Below, piece after piece: positions 53,710 to 61,889 of a stretch of DNA of 64,000 bases; position 1 is the first letter of the stretch, and every line of letters begins with the position of its first letter. Source of the stretch: Gammaproteobacteria bacterium (GTDB lineage Bacteria; Pseudomonadota; Gammaproteobacteria; Nevskiales; Nevskiaceae); contig JAPLSB010000018.1 in assembly GCA_026398875.1 (NCBI GenBank), forward strand, positions 88,364-152,363, given 5' to 3'. The notes beneath the pieces were generated by a model. The model was not told the origin of the DNA. It saw nothing but the letters and a program-made list of their open reading frames with translations, and ran no database searches. The translations under genes were made by a program, and so were the position numbers.

Positions 53710-54339
53710 TCAGGCAGCGACCGGCGTGGCCGTCATCACATCGTGCAGCAGGCGCGCGAAGCGCACCGAAGTGCCATCGTTCTGCGGCACGTCGCGCGGG
53801 GCGGCATAGACCGGCATCTCGAGGTTGGCGACGTTCGATTCGTTGCCGATGACCTTGGCGCCGATCGAACGCAGGTAGCGCAGGAACGCCGAATTCTCCC
53901 ACAGCACGTCGTAATAGAAGGTGTGGATGCCGTGGCGCGAAGCGGTCAGGTGCAGGCAGGCATGCAGAAGCGTGCCGGCGCCGTACTGCTGATAGGCGTC
54001 GATCACCGTCAACGCCACTTCGGCAACGCCCGGTCGCTCCGGCATCGACACGTAACGCGCCACGCCGATGCCGGTCGGCGCCGGGCCCTTCAGGTCCAGC
54101 GCGCCCCAGGCCTCGTGCTGGCGGTGGTCCGGCTCGGTCAGGAACTTGAGCTGTTTCGGGCTCAGTTCGGAGGCCTGCGAAAAGAAGCGCAGATGCCGCG
54201 ATTCCGGTGAAAGCTCGGCGAAACCGCGCACGAAGTACGGCAGATCGCTGGGCCGCACCGGGCGAACCAGCGCCCGCGTCTCATGCTTGAGCATGAAATG
54301 GAAAGCCTGCGGCGGCAGCGGCAGCGTGGCGTTGGACAT
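53710..54339 (-). CDS. GNAT family N-acetyltransferase
   Basis: This 209-residue acetyltransferase has the GNAT acetyl-CoA loop in the region AEVALTVIDAYQQYGAGTLLHACLHLTA, followed by FYYDVLWENSAFLRYLRSIGAK. The N-terminus RALVRPVRPSDLPYFVRGFAELSPESRHLRF is like the stand-alone GNAT domain seen near the C-terminus of Pat-type protein acetyltransferases, but without the larger ligase domains. The substrate is unknown. It is divergent from the arsenic operon. Confidence 0.85.
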   Translation of the reverse strand: MSNATLPLPPQAFHFMLKHETRALVRPVRPSDLPYFVRGFAELSPESRHLRFFSQASELSPKQLKFLTEPDHRQHEAWGALDLKGPAPTGIGVARYVSMPERPGVAEVALTVIDAYQQYGAGTLLHACLHLTASRHGIHTFYYDVLWENSAFLRYLRSIGAKVIGNESNVANLEMPVYAAPRDVPQNDGTSVRFARLLHDVMTATPVAA

Positions 54340-54374
54340 CCCGCACTGTACCGATGCGGCCCTACGGCGCTTGC

Positions 54375-54410
54375 TTGCCATCGTTTCGATATTTCGATTA
54401 TTGTCGAAAC
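54375..54410 (+). promoter_or_regulatory. arsR promoter and ArsR operator
   Basis: GTTTCGA at 54383-54389 and TCGAAAC at 54404-54410 are inverted arms, and a third TTTCGA lies between them. A -35-like TTGCCA at 54375 with TTATTG at 54398 gives a 17-base spacing. The operator covers the promoter and ends at the ATG, so ArsR would block its own transcription. No ribosome site is seen, so arsR may be leaderless. Confidence 0.6.
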
Positions 54411-54737
54411 ATGAAAATCACTGATGCTGTCACGGCGCTCGCGGCCATCGCCCAGGAAACCCGGCTTGCCGTGTTCCGCGCGCTGGTCGTTGCCGGACCG
54501 GACGGCCTGTCGGCCGGGCGGATCGCCGATGCGCTGGCGGTCGCGCCAGCCACGCTGTCATTCCACCTGAAGGAGCTCGATCGCGCCGGCCTCGTCAAGG
54601 CGCGTCAGGACGGCCGCTACGTGATCTACGCGGCGAACTTCGAACGGATGAACGCGCTGCTGGGCTTCCTGACCGAAAACTGCTGCCGCGACAGCGCCGG
54701 CTGCAACCCGAAAACCCCTTCGAACTTCTGCGGCTGA
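54411..54737 (+). CDS. arsR: ArsR-family arsenite-responsive repressor
   Basis: This 108-residue winged-helix repressor has a helix-turn-helix APATLSFHLKELDRAGLV (about residues 45-62) and a wing ARQDGRYVIY. Arsenite is likely bound by C91, C92 and C98, a C-terminal CC-x5-C arrangement like that of the Acidithiobacillus ferrooxidans ArsR rather than the CxC-in-helix form of E. coli plasmids. It starts at 54411, right after its operator. The longer ATG at 54354 would cover the operator and is rejected. It opens the arsR-aqpS-arsC-arsH operon. Confidence 0.93.
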   Translation: MKITDAVTALAAIAQETRLAVFRALVVAGPDGLSAGRIADALAVAPATLSFHLKELDRAGLVKARQDGRYVIYAANFERMNALLGFLTENCCRDSAGCNPKTPSNFCG

Positions 54738-54748
54738 GCCTCGACACC

Positions 54749-55423
54749 ATGCGCGAACCCCACCTGCCGCGAGCACTCGCGGCCGAGTTCATCGGCAGTG
54801 CGCTGCTGCTGGCGATCGTTGTTGGCTCCGGAATCATGGGCGAGCAACTGGCAGCCGGAAACACCGCCGTGGCGCTGCTGCTCAACGCCATCGCGACCGG
54901 CGCCGGACTGCTCGTGCTGATCGTGCTGCTCGGCCCGCTTTCCGGCGCGCACTTCAATCCGGCGGTCAGCCTGCTGTTCGCGGCGCGCGGCGAACTGCCG
55001 CCGCGCACGCTGCTGGCCTACCTGCCGGTGCAGCTGGCCGGCACCATCGCCGGCGTGCTGCTGGCGCATGCGATGTTCGACCTGCCGTTGATCCAGCACA
55101 GCCAGCATCTGCGCCACGGACCGGGCCAGTGGACCGGCGAGATCGTCGCGACGGCCGGCCTGATGCTGAGCATTCTCGGAGCCCTGGCGACGCGGCCGAC
55201 CTGGACGCCGCTGCTGGTCGCCGCGTGGATCGTCGCCGGCTATGCGTTCACCTCGTCGACCTCGTTCGCCAACCCGGCCGTCACCGTGGCCCGCAGCCTG
55301 ACCGATACCTTCGCCGGCATCGCGCCGGCCGATGTCGGCGGCTTCGTATTGGCACAGCTGGCCGGAATGACCATCGGCGGGCTGCTCGGCGGCTGGCTGT
55401 GGCCGTCCGAATCACGCAACTGA
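54749..55423 (+). CDS. aqpS: MIP-family channel, AqpS-like aquaglyceroporin
   Basis: This 224-residue aquaporin-family channel has both half-helix motifs, HFNPAVS (about residues 69-75) and FANPAVTVARSLTDTFAGI (about 171-189), and six membrane spans. In an ars operon it should conduct arsenite out of the cell, as AqpS does in Sinorhizobium meliloti. The role is inferred from place and order. It lies 11 bases after arsR and 20 before arsC. No ArsB or Acr3 pump is present in this operon. Confidence 0.88.
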   Translation: MREPHLPRALAAEFIGSALLLAIVVGSGIMGEQLAAGNTAVALLLNAIATGAGLLVLIVLLGPLSGAHFNPAVSLLFAARGELPPRTLLAYLPVQLAGTIAGVLLAHAMFDLPLIQHSQHLRHGPGQWTGEIVATAGLMLSILGALATRPTWTPLLVAAWIVAGYAFTSSTSFANPAVTVARSLTDTFAGIAPADVGGFVLAQLAGMTIGGLLGGWLWPSESRN

Positions 55424-55443
55424 CCTTCCCGGAGACCGAACCG

Positions 55444-55872
55444 ATGTCCGTCACGATCTATCACAACCCCGCCTGCGGGACGTCGCGCAACACGCTGGCG
55501 ATGATTCGCAACGCCGGCATCGAGCCAACCGTCATCGAGTATCTGAAGACGCCGCCGGACCGCGACACGCTGCGCGCGCTCGTGGTGCGCAGCGGTCAGC
55601 CGCTGCGCAGCTTCATCCGCGAAAAGGGCACGCCGTATGCCGACCTCGGGCTTGACGACCCGGCGCTCGGCGATGAGGCATTGCTCGACGCGATGCTCGC
55701 CCACCCGATCCTGATCAACCGGCCGATCGTCGTCACGCCGCTGGGCGTGGCGCTGTGCCGGCCGTCGGAAAAGGTGCTCGATCTGCTGACCGAACAGCAG
55801 CGTGGCGCATTCACCAAGGAGGACGGTGAAGCCGTGGTCGACGCCGAGGGTCGCCGTGTCCCGCCTCGCTGA
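55444..55872 (+). CDS. arsC: Glutaredoxin-dependent arsenate reductase
   Basis: This 142-residue enzyme reduces arsenate to arsenite with glutathione and glutaredoxin. The catalytic Cys is in [12 protein letters not shown] (Cys11 here), and the conserved arginines appear in [20 protein letters not shown] and [11 protein letters not shown]. The length and the N-terminal loop fit the plasmid R773 type rather than the thioredoxin-linked low-molecular-weight phosphatase type. The start at 55444 drops an in-frame run-in from aqpS. ArsH overlaps its end. Confidence 0.93.
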   Translation: MSVTIYHNPACGTSRNTLAMIRNAGIEPTVIEYLKTPPDRDTLRALVVRSGQPLRSFIREKGTPYADLGLDDPALGDEALLDAMLAHPILINRPIVVTPLGVALCRPSEKVLDLLTEQQRGAFTKEDGEAVVDAEGRRVPPR

Positions 55873-56575
55873 TCTGCCGAATATCGACGCGGCCGAATTC
55901 CGCGTGCCGTCGGGTGCCGCGCTGACGCCAGCGACACGGGCCGACCATCCACCGCGCATCGCGCTGCTCTACGGCTCGCTCCGGACCCGCTCGTTCAGCC
56001 GTCTGCTGAGCTTCGAAGCGGCTCGCCTGCTGCAGGCGATGGGCTGCGAAACGCGGATCTTCGATCCATCGGGCCTGCCGCTGCCGGACGATGCGCCGGA
56101 CACGCACCCGAAAGTGCAGGAACTGCGGGCGCTGACCGAATGGTGCGAAGGCATGGTCTGGACCTCGCCGGAACGGCACGGCGCGATGACCGGGATCATG
56201 AAGGCGCAGATCGACTGGATTCCGCTGAACAGCGGCGCGGTGCGTCCGACCCAGGGCAAGACGCTGGCGGTGATGCAGGTGTCCGGCGGTTCGCAGAGCT
56301 TCAACGCGGTGAACCAGATGCGCCTGCTTGGCCGCTGGATGCGGATGATCACGATCCCCAACCAGTCGTCGGTCGCGAAAGCCTTCCTCGAATTCGGCGA
56401 CAACGACCGCATGAAGCCGTCGAGCTACTACGAGCGCGTCGTCGACGTGATGGAAGAGCTGGTCAAGTTCACGCTGCTGACCCGCGATGTCGCCGATCAC
56501 CTGGTCGACCGCTACAGCGAACGTCGCGAATCGGCGGAAGCGCTGTCGAAACGGGTCAACCAGCGGGCAAGCTGA
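55856..56575 (+). CDS. arsH: ArsH-type NADPH flavoprotein
   Basis: This 239-residue FMN enzyme has the flavodoxin-like phosphate loop [13 protein letters not shown] (about residues 40-52), the [20 protein letters not shown] flavin contact and the C-terminal tail typical of ArsH. ArsH oxidises trivalent methylated or aromatic arsenicals and gives resistance to them, a family-level role. The start is uncertain. GTG at 55856 overlaps arsC by 17 bases, with GAGGG five bases before it, and a GTG at 55826 also has a strong site. It ends the operon. Confidence 0.93.
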   Translation: MSRLADLPNIDAAEFRVPSGAALTPATRADHPPRIALLYGSLRTRSFSRLLSFEAARLLQAMGCETRIFDPSGLPLPDDAPDTHPKVQELRALTEWCEGMVWTSPERHGAMTGIMKAQIDWIPLNSGAVRPTQGKTLAVMQVSGGSQSFNAVNQMRLLGRWMRMITIPNQSSVAKAFLEFGDNDRMKPSSYYERVVDVMEELVKFTLLTRDVADHLVDRYSERRESAEALSKRVNQRAS

Positions 56576-56588
56576 GCCGGACACGAAA

Positions 56589-56629
56589 ACGCCGGGTGGG
56601 CCGCCCTGAACAGGCGCCCCACCCGGCGT
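56589..56629 (+). terminator. Long hairpin after arsH
   Basis: ACGCCGGGTGGG and its complement form a perfect 12-base stem. Inside it CGCC pairs with GGCG around CTGAACA. No T-run follows. It likely ends or stabilises the ars transcript and sits between arsH and the convergent sugar-nucleotide gene. Confidence 0.6.
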
Positions 56630-56647
56630 GGTGACTGCAGCCTGCCG

Positions 56648-58087
56648 TTACGGCATGCCGGCCGGCAGTGGCGAGCGGCCGTAGACATCCTCGAAGCGCA
56701 CGATGTCGTCCTCGCCGAGGTAGCTGCCGGACTGCACTTCGATCAGCTCCAGCGGCACCTTGCCCGGGTTTTCCAGACGGTGCGTGTGGCCGAGCGGGAT
56801 GTAGGTCGATTCGTCCTCGCCAAGCAGGAACACCTTCTCGCCATTGGTGACGCGGGCCGTGCCATTGACCACCACCCAGTGTTCGGCGCGGTGATGGTGC
56901 ATCTGCAGGCTGAGCTTTTCACCCGGCTTGACCATGATCCGCTTGACCTGAAAGCGATCGGACAGCGAGATCGTCTCGTACCAGCCCCACGGACGGTAGA
57001 CGCGCGGCCGGGCCAGCGCTTCGGTGCGCTTGCCGGCCTTCAGGCGCTGCACGACCTTCTTGACGTCCTGCAGGCGGTCGCGCGACGCGACCAGGATCGC
57101 GTCTACGGTCTCGACGACCACGGTGTCCTTCAGGCCGAGCACCGTGACCAGACGGTGGGTGCCATGGACCAGCGTGCCGTCGCAGTCCTCGACCATGACA
57201 TCGCCGCGGGCGACATTGCCGCGGGCATCGACCTCCGGCAGCTTGGCCAGGAAGTTCCACGAACCGACGTCGTCCCAGCCGGCGTCGAGCACGACCAGCG
57301 CGGCCTTGTCGGTCTTTTCCATCACCGCGTAATCGATCGACTCGTTGCGGGCATTGCCGAACGACGGGCCGTGCAGGCGAACGAAATCGGCATCGCGCTG
57401 GCCGTTGTTCAGCGACTTGACGCAGGCTTCGTACATCTCCGGCTCGAGGCGCTTCACTTCATCGAGGAAGACATCGGCCCGGAACAGGAACATGCCGCCG
57501 TTCCAGTAGTAGCCGCCGAGCTTGAGGAATTCCGTGGCCTTGGCCAGCGGCGGCTTTTCGACGAACTCGGCGATCAGCCAGGCGCCGTCGACTGCCAGCG
57601 GCGCACCGGCCTTGATGTAGCCGAACCCGGTTTCCGGATGCGTGGGCTGGATGCCGAAGCTGACGATGTGGCCGGCCTTGGCGGCCTCGACGGCAATCGC
57701 CGATGCCTTGGCGAACGCGGCTTCGTCAGGAATCGTGTGATCGGCCGCCATCACGAACAGCACCGTTTCCGGGCCATGCAGCTCGGCCGCCAGCAGCGCG
57801 GCACAGGTGGTGGCCGGACCGGTGTTGCGACCTTCCGGTTCGAGCAGCACCTTGGCGCCGGACATGCTGACCGCGCGCAGCTGCTCGGCCACGATGAAGC
57901 GATGCGATTCGGCGCAGATGGCCAGTGGCGGCGCGACATTGTCCAGCGTCTGCGTGCGCAGCGCGGTGTTCTGCAGCAGGCTGCGCTCATTGGTCAGCGC
58001 GAGGAACTGCTTCGGGTACTGCTCGCGGGACAGTGGCCAGAGGCGCGAGCCGGCACCACCGGCGAGAAGGACAGGCAGCAGCGTCAT
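56648..58087 (-). CDS. Mannose-1-phosphate guanylyltransferase / mannose-6-phosphate isomerase
   Basis: This 479-residue bifunctional type II enzyme (ManC/AlgA/CpsB-like) makes GDP-mannose. The N-terminal nucleotidyltransferase has the loop LAGGAGSRLWPLSREQYPKQ (about residues 8-27), and FVEKPP is present. The C-terminal cupin, the isomerase, has GEKLSLQMHHHRAEHWVVV (about 410-428). It should feed alginate, exopolysaccharide or O-antigen synthesis, though no other genes of such a cluster are in this window. It is transcribed from the large gap containing palindromes at 58148-58167. Confidence 0.94.
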   Translation of the reverse strand: MTLLPVLLAGGAGSRLWPLSREQYPKQFLALTNERSLLQNTALRTQTLDNVAPPLAICAESHRFIVAEQLRAVSMSGAKVLLEPEGRNTGPATTCAALLAAELHGPETVLFVMAADHTIPDEAAFAKASAIAVEAAKAGHIVSFGIQPTHPETGFGYIKAGAPLAVDGAWLIAEFVEKPPLAKATEFLKLGGYYWNGGMFLFRADVFLDEVKRLEPEMYEACVKSLNNGQRDADFVRLHGPSFGNARNESIDYAVMEKTDKAALVVLDAGWDDVGSWNFLAKLPEVDARGNVARGDVMVEDCDGTLVHGTHRLVTVLGLKDTVVVETVDAILVASRDRLQDVKKVVQRLKAGKRTEALARPRVYRPWGWYETISLSDRFQVKRIMVKPGEKLSLQMHHHRAEHWVVVNGTARVTNGEKVFLLGEDESTYIPLGHTHRLENPGKVPLELIEVQSGSYLGEDDIVRFEDVYGRSPLPAGMP

Positions 58088-58147
58088 GGGGACGATTCCT
58101 GGGAGTCGGGAAAACCGTTAAAAGAGTTCGAAACTTGTCTAATGCTT

Positions 58148-58167
58148 CCGCAAGCTTGCGGCCGCAA
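58148..58167. promoter_or_regulatory. Overlapping palindromes upstream of the GDP-mannose gene
   Basis: CCGCAAGCTTGCGG (58148-58161) and TTGCGGCCGCAA (58156-58167) are both perfect palindromes sharing one arm. Together they give three alternating CCGCAA units. The location is about 60-80 bases before the ATG, where an operator or activator site is plausible. Confidence 0.4.
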
Positions 58168-58562
58168 TTCTATTGCCGCCAGCGAACAATAGGCGAAGCG
58201 ACGAGCAATCATTGCTGTAGAGATAATTCATCGCACACGAATATGACAGCCAGCGAACTCCGGACGGAACGGATCGCCGGACCTGCGGCGTGCGCGGCGA
58301 AGCGACAGCAGTCGCTTTCCGAATGCTGGCAAGACTCGGGCCATCCGTGAAAGTCTGACTTTTCGCGCCGAGCCGGTGCCAGCAGTCATCCGCCGGACGC
58401 TGAACGCGACATCGGTGGCGGGCTCGTCCGGCAGCGGGCAACCGTTCGTCGGTTAAGTGACATCGTTCCCGGCCCCGGATGCCCGGCAATCTGCCCGACG
58501 ACCCCGCTGGCGCGGTCCGCGACAGAGCGGATAAGCCCAATCGGAACGCTGGCTTATGTCCC

Positions 58563-58606
58563 TTGTCCACAGCTTGTGCACCATGAACGCCAGCGGCTGT
58601 GCACAG
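58563..58606. promoter_or_regulatory. DnaA-box-like cluster upstream of nrdA
   Basis: TTGTCCACA (58563-58571), TTGTGCACC (58574-58582) and the palindrome CTGTGCACAG (58597-58606) resemble DnaA boxes (TTATNCACA) with one or more mismatches. DnaA controls nrdAB in E. coli. Here it is a suggestion based on similarity and position. Confidence 0.4.
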
Positions 58607-58612
58607 CTTTGG

Positions 58613-58660
58613 ACACACCATCTTGGGGTTGACCGAAGTTTTAACCCCTATATATTGGGT
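58613..58660 (+). promoter_or_regulatory. Two NrdR-box-like sites upstream of nrdA
   Basis: ACACACCATCTTGGGG (58613-58628) and CCCCTATATATTGGGT (58645-58660) resemble the NrdR consensus (ACACWATATATWGTGT). The second has the full WATATATW core. Their starts are 32 bases apart, about three DNA turns, the usual spacing of paired NrdR boxes. They lie 63-110 bases before the nrdA ATG. Confidence 0.6.
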
Positions 58661-58722
58661 GTCCAAGGTCGCAACGACCTATTGCCGACATAGCCCTTTT
58701 TCCCGGGGAGAATCCGAACACC

Positions 58723-61695
58723 ATGCAAACCCAGAATGTCACCGCGACGCCGACGCGCGCGCCAAACCCCAGCGCCGGCAACGAAAAAATCAGCCCCGTC
58801 AGCAGTGCAGCCGAGCTGGCCGCGACTGCCCCCGGCGCGATCAAGGTGATCCGGCGCAACGGCAAGCTGACCAATTTCGACGCCAACAAGATCGCCATCG
58901 CGCTGACCAAGGCGTTTCTCGCCGTTGAAGGCGGCCAGGCCGCCGCCAGCGCCCGGGTTCGCGACAAGGTCAACGAGCTGACCGCCTCGATCGTCGCCGC
59001 ACTGACTCGCCACCTGTCGAGCGGCGGCACGCTGCACATCGAAGATATCCAGGATCAGGTCGAACTCGGCCTGATGCGCGCCGGCGAACACAAGGTTGCC
59101 CGCGACTACGTGCTGTACCGCGAAGAGCGCGCCCGCGCCCGCGCCGCCGAAACCGCTGCGCGCACCGTGCAGATCGAAGCGCCGACGCTGAACGTCAAGA
59201 TGGACGACGGCCGCCTGCTGCCGCTCGACCAGGCCCGCCTGCAGCGCGTGGTGACGGAAGCCTGCGCCGGCCTGAGCGGCGTTGACGCCACCGAAGTGCT
59301 GACTTCGGCCGTGCGCGACCTCTACGACGGCATCGCCGAAGCGGAGCTGAGCCAGGCGCTGACGCTGGCTGCCCGCGCCCGCATCGAGAAGGAGCCGAAC
59401 TACACCTACGTGTCGGCCCGCCTGCTGTGCGACGCCATGCGCCACGAAGCGCTGAGCTTCCTCGGCATGAGCGAAACCCGGCCGACCTTCGAGGACATGA
59501 AGGCGATCTACGCCGACTACTTCCGCGAGTTCATTCACAAGGCCTCGGAACTGGAACTGGTCGATTCGAAGCTGTGCCTGTTCGACCTCGACAAGCTCGG
59601 CGCAGCGCTGCTGCCGGAACGCGATGCCAAGTTCGACTACCTCGGCCTGCAGACGCTGTACGACCGCTACTTCATCCACAGCAACAAGACCCGCTTCGAA
59701 CTGCCGCAGGCGTTCTTCATGCGCGTGGCGATGGGTCTGGCGATGAACGAGATCGACCGCGAAGCGCGTGCGATCGAGTTCTACACGCTGATGTCGTCGT
59801 TCGACTTCATGTCGAGCACGCCCACACTCTTCAACTCCGGTACGCTGCGGCCGCAGCTGTCGTCGTGCTACCTAACTCAGGTGCCGGACGATCTGCACGG
59901 CATCTTCAACGCGATCCACGACAACGCCATGTTGTCGAAGTTTGCCGGCGGCCTCGGCAACGACTGGACGCCGGTGCGCGGCATGGGCGGCTGGATCAAG
60001 GGCACCAACGGCAAGTCCAATGGGGTGGTGCCGTTCCTGAAGGTCGCCAACGACACCGCCGTGGCCGTGAACCAGGGCGGCAAGCGCAAGGGCGCGGTCT
60101 GCGCGTACCTGGAAACCTGGCACCGCGACATCGAGGAATTCCTCGATCTGCGCAAGAACACTGGTGACGACCGTCGCCGCACCCACGACATGAACACCGC
60201 GAACTGGGTTCCGGACCTGTTCCTGAAGCGGGTCATGGAAGAAGGCCAGTGGACGCTGTTCAGCCCGGAAGAAACGCCGGACCTGCACGAACTGTTCGGC
60301 CTGCCGTTCGAAAAGCGCTACACCGAATACGAAGCGCTGGCTGATCAGGGCCGGATCAAGAACTTCAAGCGCATTCCGGCGCTGAACCTCTGGCGCAAGA
60401 TGCTCTCGATGCTGTTCGAGACCGGCCACCCGTGGATCACCTTCAAGGACCCGTGCAACCTGCGCTCGCCGCAGCAGCACGTCGGTGTCGTGCACTCGTC
60501 GAACCTGTGCACCGAAATCACCTTGAACACCAAGGCCAACCAGGAAATCGCGGTCTGCAACCTCGGCTCGGTGAACCTGCCGGCGCACATCGTCGACGGC
60601 AAGCTGGACCTGGAAAAGCTGCAGCGCACGATCACCACGGCGATGCGGATGCTCGACAACGTCATCGAGTACAACTACTACTCGGTGGCCACGGCGCGCA
60701 ATTCGAACCTGCGCCACCGCCCGGTGGGCCTGGGCGTGATGGGCTTCAACGACGCGCTGTTCAAGCTGCGCCTGCCGTACGAATCGGCGGAGGCGATCGA
60801 CTTCGCCGACCGTTCGATGGAAGCGGTCAGCTACTACGCGATCAAGGCCTCGGCCGATCTGGCAGTGGAGCGCGGCGCCTACGCCAGCTTCAAGGGCTCG
60901 CTGTGGGATCAGGGCATCCTGCCGCTGGACTCGATCAAGCTGCTCGCCGACGCCCGCGGCCAGTACCTGCGTCAGGACGTGCAGGAATCCGGCGCGTTCG
61001 ACTGGAACAGCCTGCGTCTGCAGATCAAGACCACCGGCATCCGCAACTCGAACACCATGGCGATCGCGCCGACCGCGACCATTGCCAACATCACCGGCGT
61101 GTCGCAGTCGATCGAGCCGGTCTATCAGAACCTGTATGTCAAATCGAACCTGTCGGGCGATTTCACGGTCGTCAACGAGTACCTCGCCAACGAACTGAAG
61201 GCGCTGGATCTCTGGGACGAAGTGATGGTTCATGACCTCAAGTACTTCGATGGCAGCGTGCAGAAGATCGACCGCGTGCCGGCCGACATCAAGGCGATCT
61301 ACAAGACCGCGTTCGAGATCGACGCCAAGGTGCTGGTCGATGCCGGCAGCCGCCGCCAGAAGTGGATCGACCAGGCGCAGTCGCTGAACCTGTACATGGC
61401 CGCACCGTCGGGCAAGAAGCTGGACGAGCTGTACCGTCACGCCTGGCTGTCGGGTCTGAAGACCACGTACTACCTGCGCACGCTGGGTGCCACGCACGCC
61501 GAAAAGACCACCATCCAGGACGGCCGTCTGAACAACGTCGCCAAGGGGGCTGAAGGCGCGGCAGCGGCATCGGCTGCAGCGGCGGCCAATGCCGCCCGTC
61601 AGGCGCCGAAGCCGGCCAGCATGGCGGCCGCCAGCGAACCGATGACGCCGAAGGTCTGCTCGATCCTCGACCCGGACTGCGAGGCGTGCCAGTAA
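58723..61695 (+). CDS. nrdA: Ribonucleoside-diphosphate reductase, alpha subunit (class Ia)
   Basis: This 990-residue catalytic subunit reduces nucleoside diphosphates to deoxy forms. An ATP-cone (about 45-130, KVIRRNGKLTNFDANKI) sets overall activity, and a second cone-like segment (about 150-235, MDDGRLLPLDQARLQRVV) follows. In the barrel, the redox Cys are in LSSCYLTQ and AVCNLGS and the radical Cys is in NLCTEI. The C-terminal CxxxxC-type shuttle is DPDCEACQ. It is much longer than E. coli NrdA (761), mainly from the extra N-terminus and an Ala-rich linker before the shuttle tail. A GGGGAG ribosome site precedes it. nrdB follows 194 bases later. Confidence 0.96.
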   Translation: MQTQNVTATPTRAPNPSAGNEKISPVSSAAELAATAPGAIKVIRRNGKLTNFDANKIAIALTKAFLAVEGGQAAASARVRDKVNELTASIVAALTRHLSSGGTLHIEDIQDQVELGLMRAGEHKVARDYVLYREERARARAAETAARTVQIEAPTLNVKMDDGRLLPLDQARLQRVVTEACAGLSGVDATEVLTSAVRDLYDGIAEAELSQALTLAARARIEKEPNYTYVSARLLCDAMRHEALSFLGMSETRPTFEDMKAIYADYFREFIHKASELELVDSKLCLFDLDKLGAALLPERDAKFDYLGLQTLYDRYFIHSNKTRFELPQAFFMRVAMGLAMNEIDREARAIEFYTLMSSFDFMSSTPTLFNSGTLRPQLSSCYLTQVPDDLHGIFNAIHDNAMLSKFAGGLGNDWTPVRGMGGWIKGTNGKSNGVVPFLKVANDTAVAVNQGGKRKGAVCAYLETWHRDIEEFLDLRKNTGDDRRRTHDMNTANWVPDLFLKRVMEEGQWTLFSPEETPDLHELFGLPFEKRYTEYEALADQGRIKNFKRIPALNLWRKMLSMLFETGHPWITFKDPCNLRSPQQHVGVVHSSNLCTEITLNTKANQEIAVCNLGSVNLPAHIVDGKLDLEKLQRTITTAMRMLDNVIEYNYYSVATARNSNLRHRPVGLGVMGFNDALFKLRLPYESAEAIDFADRSMEAVSYYAIKASADLAVERGAYASFKGSLWDQGILPLDSIKLLADARGQYLRQDVQESGAFDWNSLRLQIKTTGIRNSNTMAIAPTATIANITGVSQSIEPVYQNLYVKSNLSGDFTVVNEYLANELKALDLWDEVMVHDLKYFDGSVQKIDRVPADIKAIYKTAFEIDAKVLVDAGSRRQKWIDQAQSLNLYMAAPSGKKLDELYRHAWLSGLKTTYYLRTLGATHAEKTTIQDGRLNNVAKGAEGAAAASAAAAANAARQAPKPASMAAASEPMTPKVCSILDPDCEACQ

Positions 61696-61889
61696 GCCGC
61701 GCTTTCGCAGCCGCCGCCGCGCCCGGCAGGACGAAAGTCCAGCCGGGCGTCGGCGTCTCTGGCGCGAGCGTGGTGTGTAGCGATGTCGCTGTTGGCTGTC
61801 GCGGTACCGAATCGTTTGCCACCTGCCAGCCTTGCGCGGCAGGTGTATAAATATCCATCTTTCAACTTCAAGAAATCCGGAGATTCACC
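61696..61889. promoter_or_regulatory. nrdA-nrdB gap with possible internal promoter
   Basis: Just before nrdB there is an AT-rich run with TATAAAT at about 61846-61852, unlike the GC-rich surroundings, then a CCGGAG ribosome site eight to nine bases from the ATG. An internal promoter is possible. No terminator is seen. Confidence 0.3.

Larger units (their letters stand above)
58088..58722. other. Regulatory gap between the GDP-mannose gene and nrdA
   Basis: No gene is seen in this 635-base gap. It holds overlapping palindromes near the sugar-nucleotide gene (58148-58167), DnaA-like boxes (58563-58606) and two NrdR-like boxes (58613-58660). ORFs that cross it are Arg/Ser/Pro-rich with poor codon bias. 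Confidence 0.6.

Noticed and set aside
54354..54410. 19-residue extension of ArsR
   Set aside because: It covers the likely promoter and operator, and the family N-terminus fits the ATG at 54411.
58139..58666. 175-residue minus-strand ORF upstream of nrdA
   Set aside because: It covers the NrdR- and DnaA-like sites, has poor codon bias and no recognisable domain.
59872..61497. 541-residue minus-strand ORF opposite nrdA
   Set aside because: Shadow frame. NrdA active-site motifs are on the plus strand.
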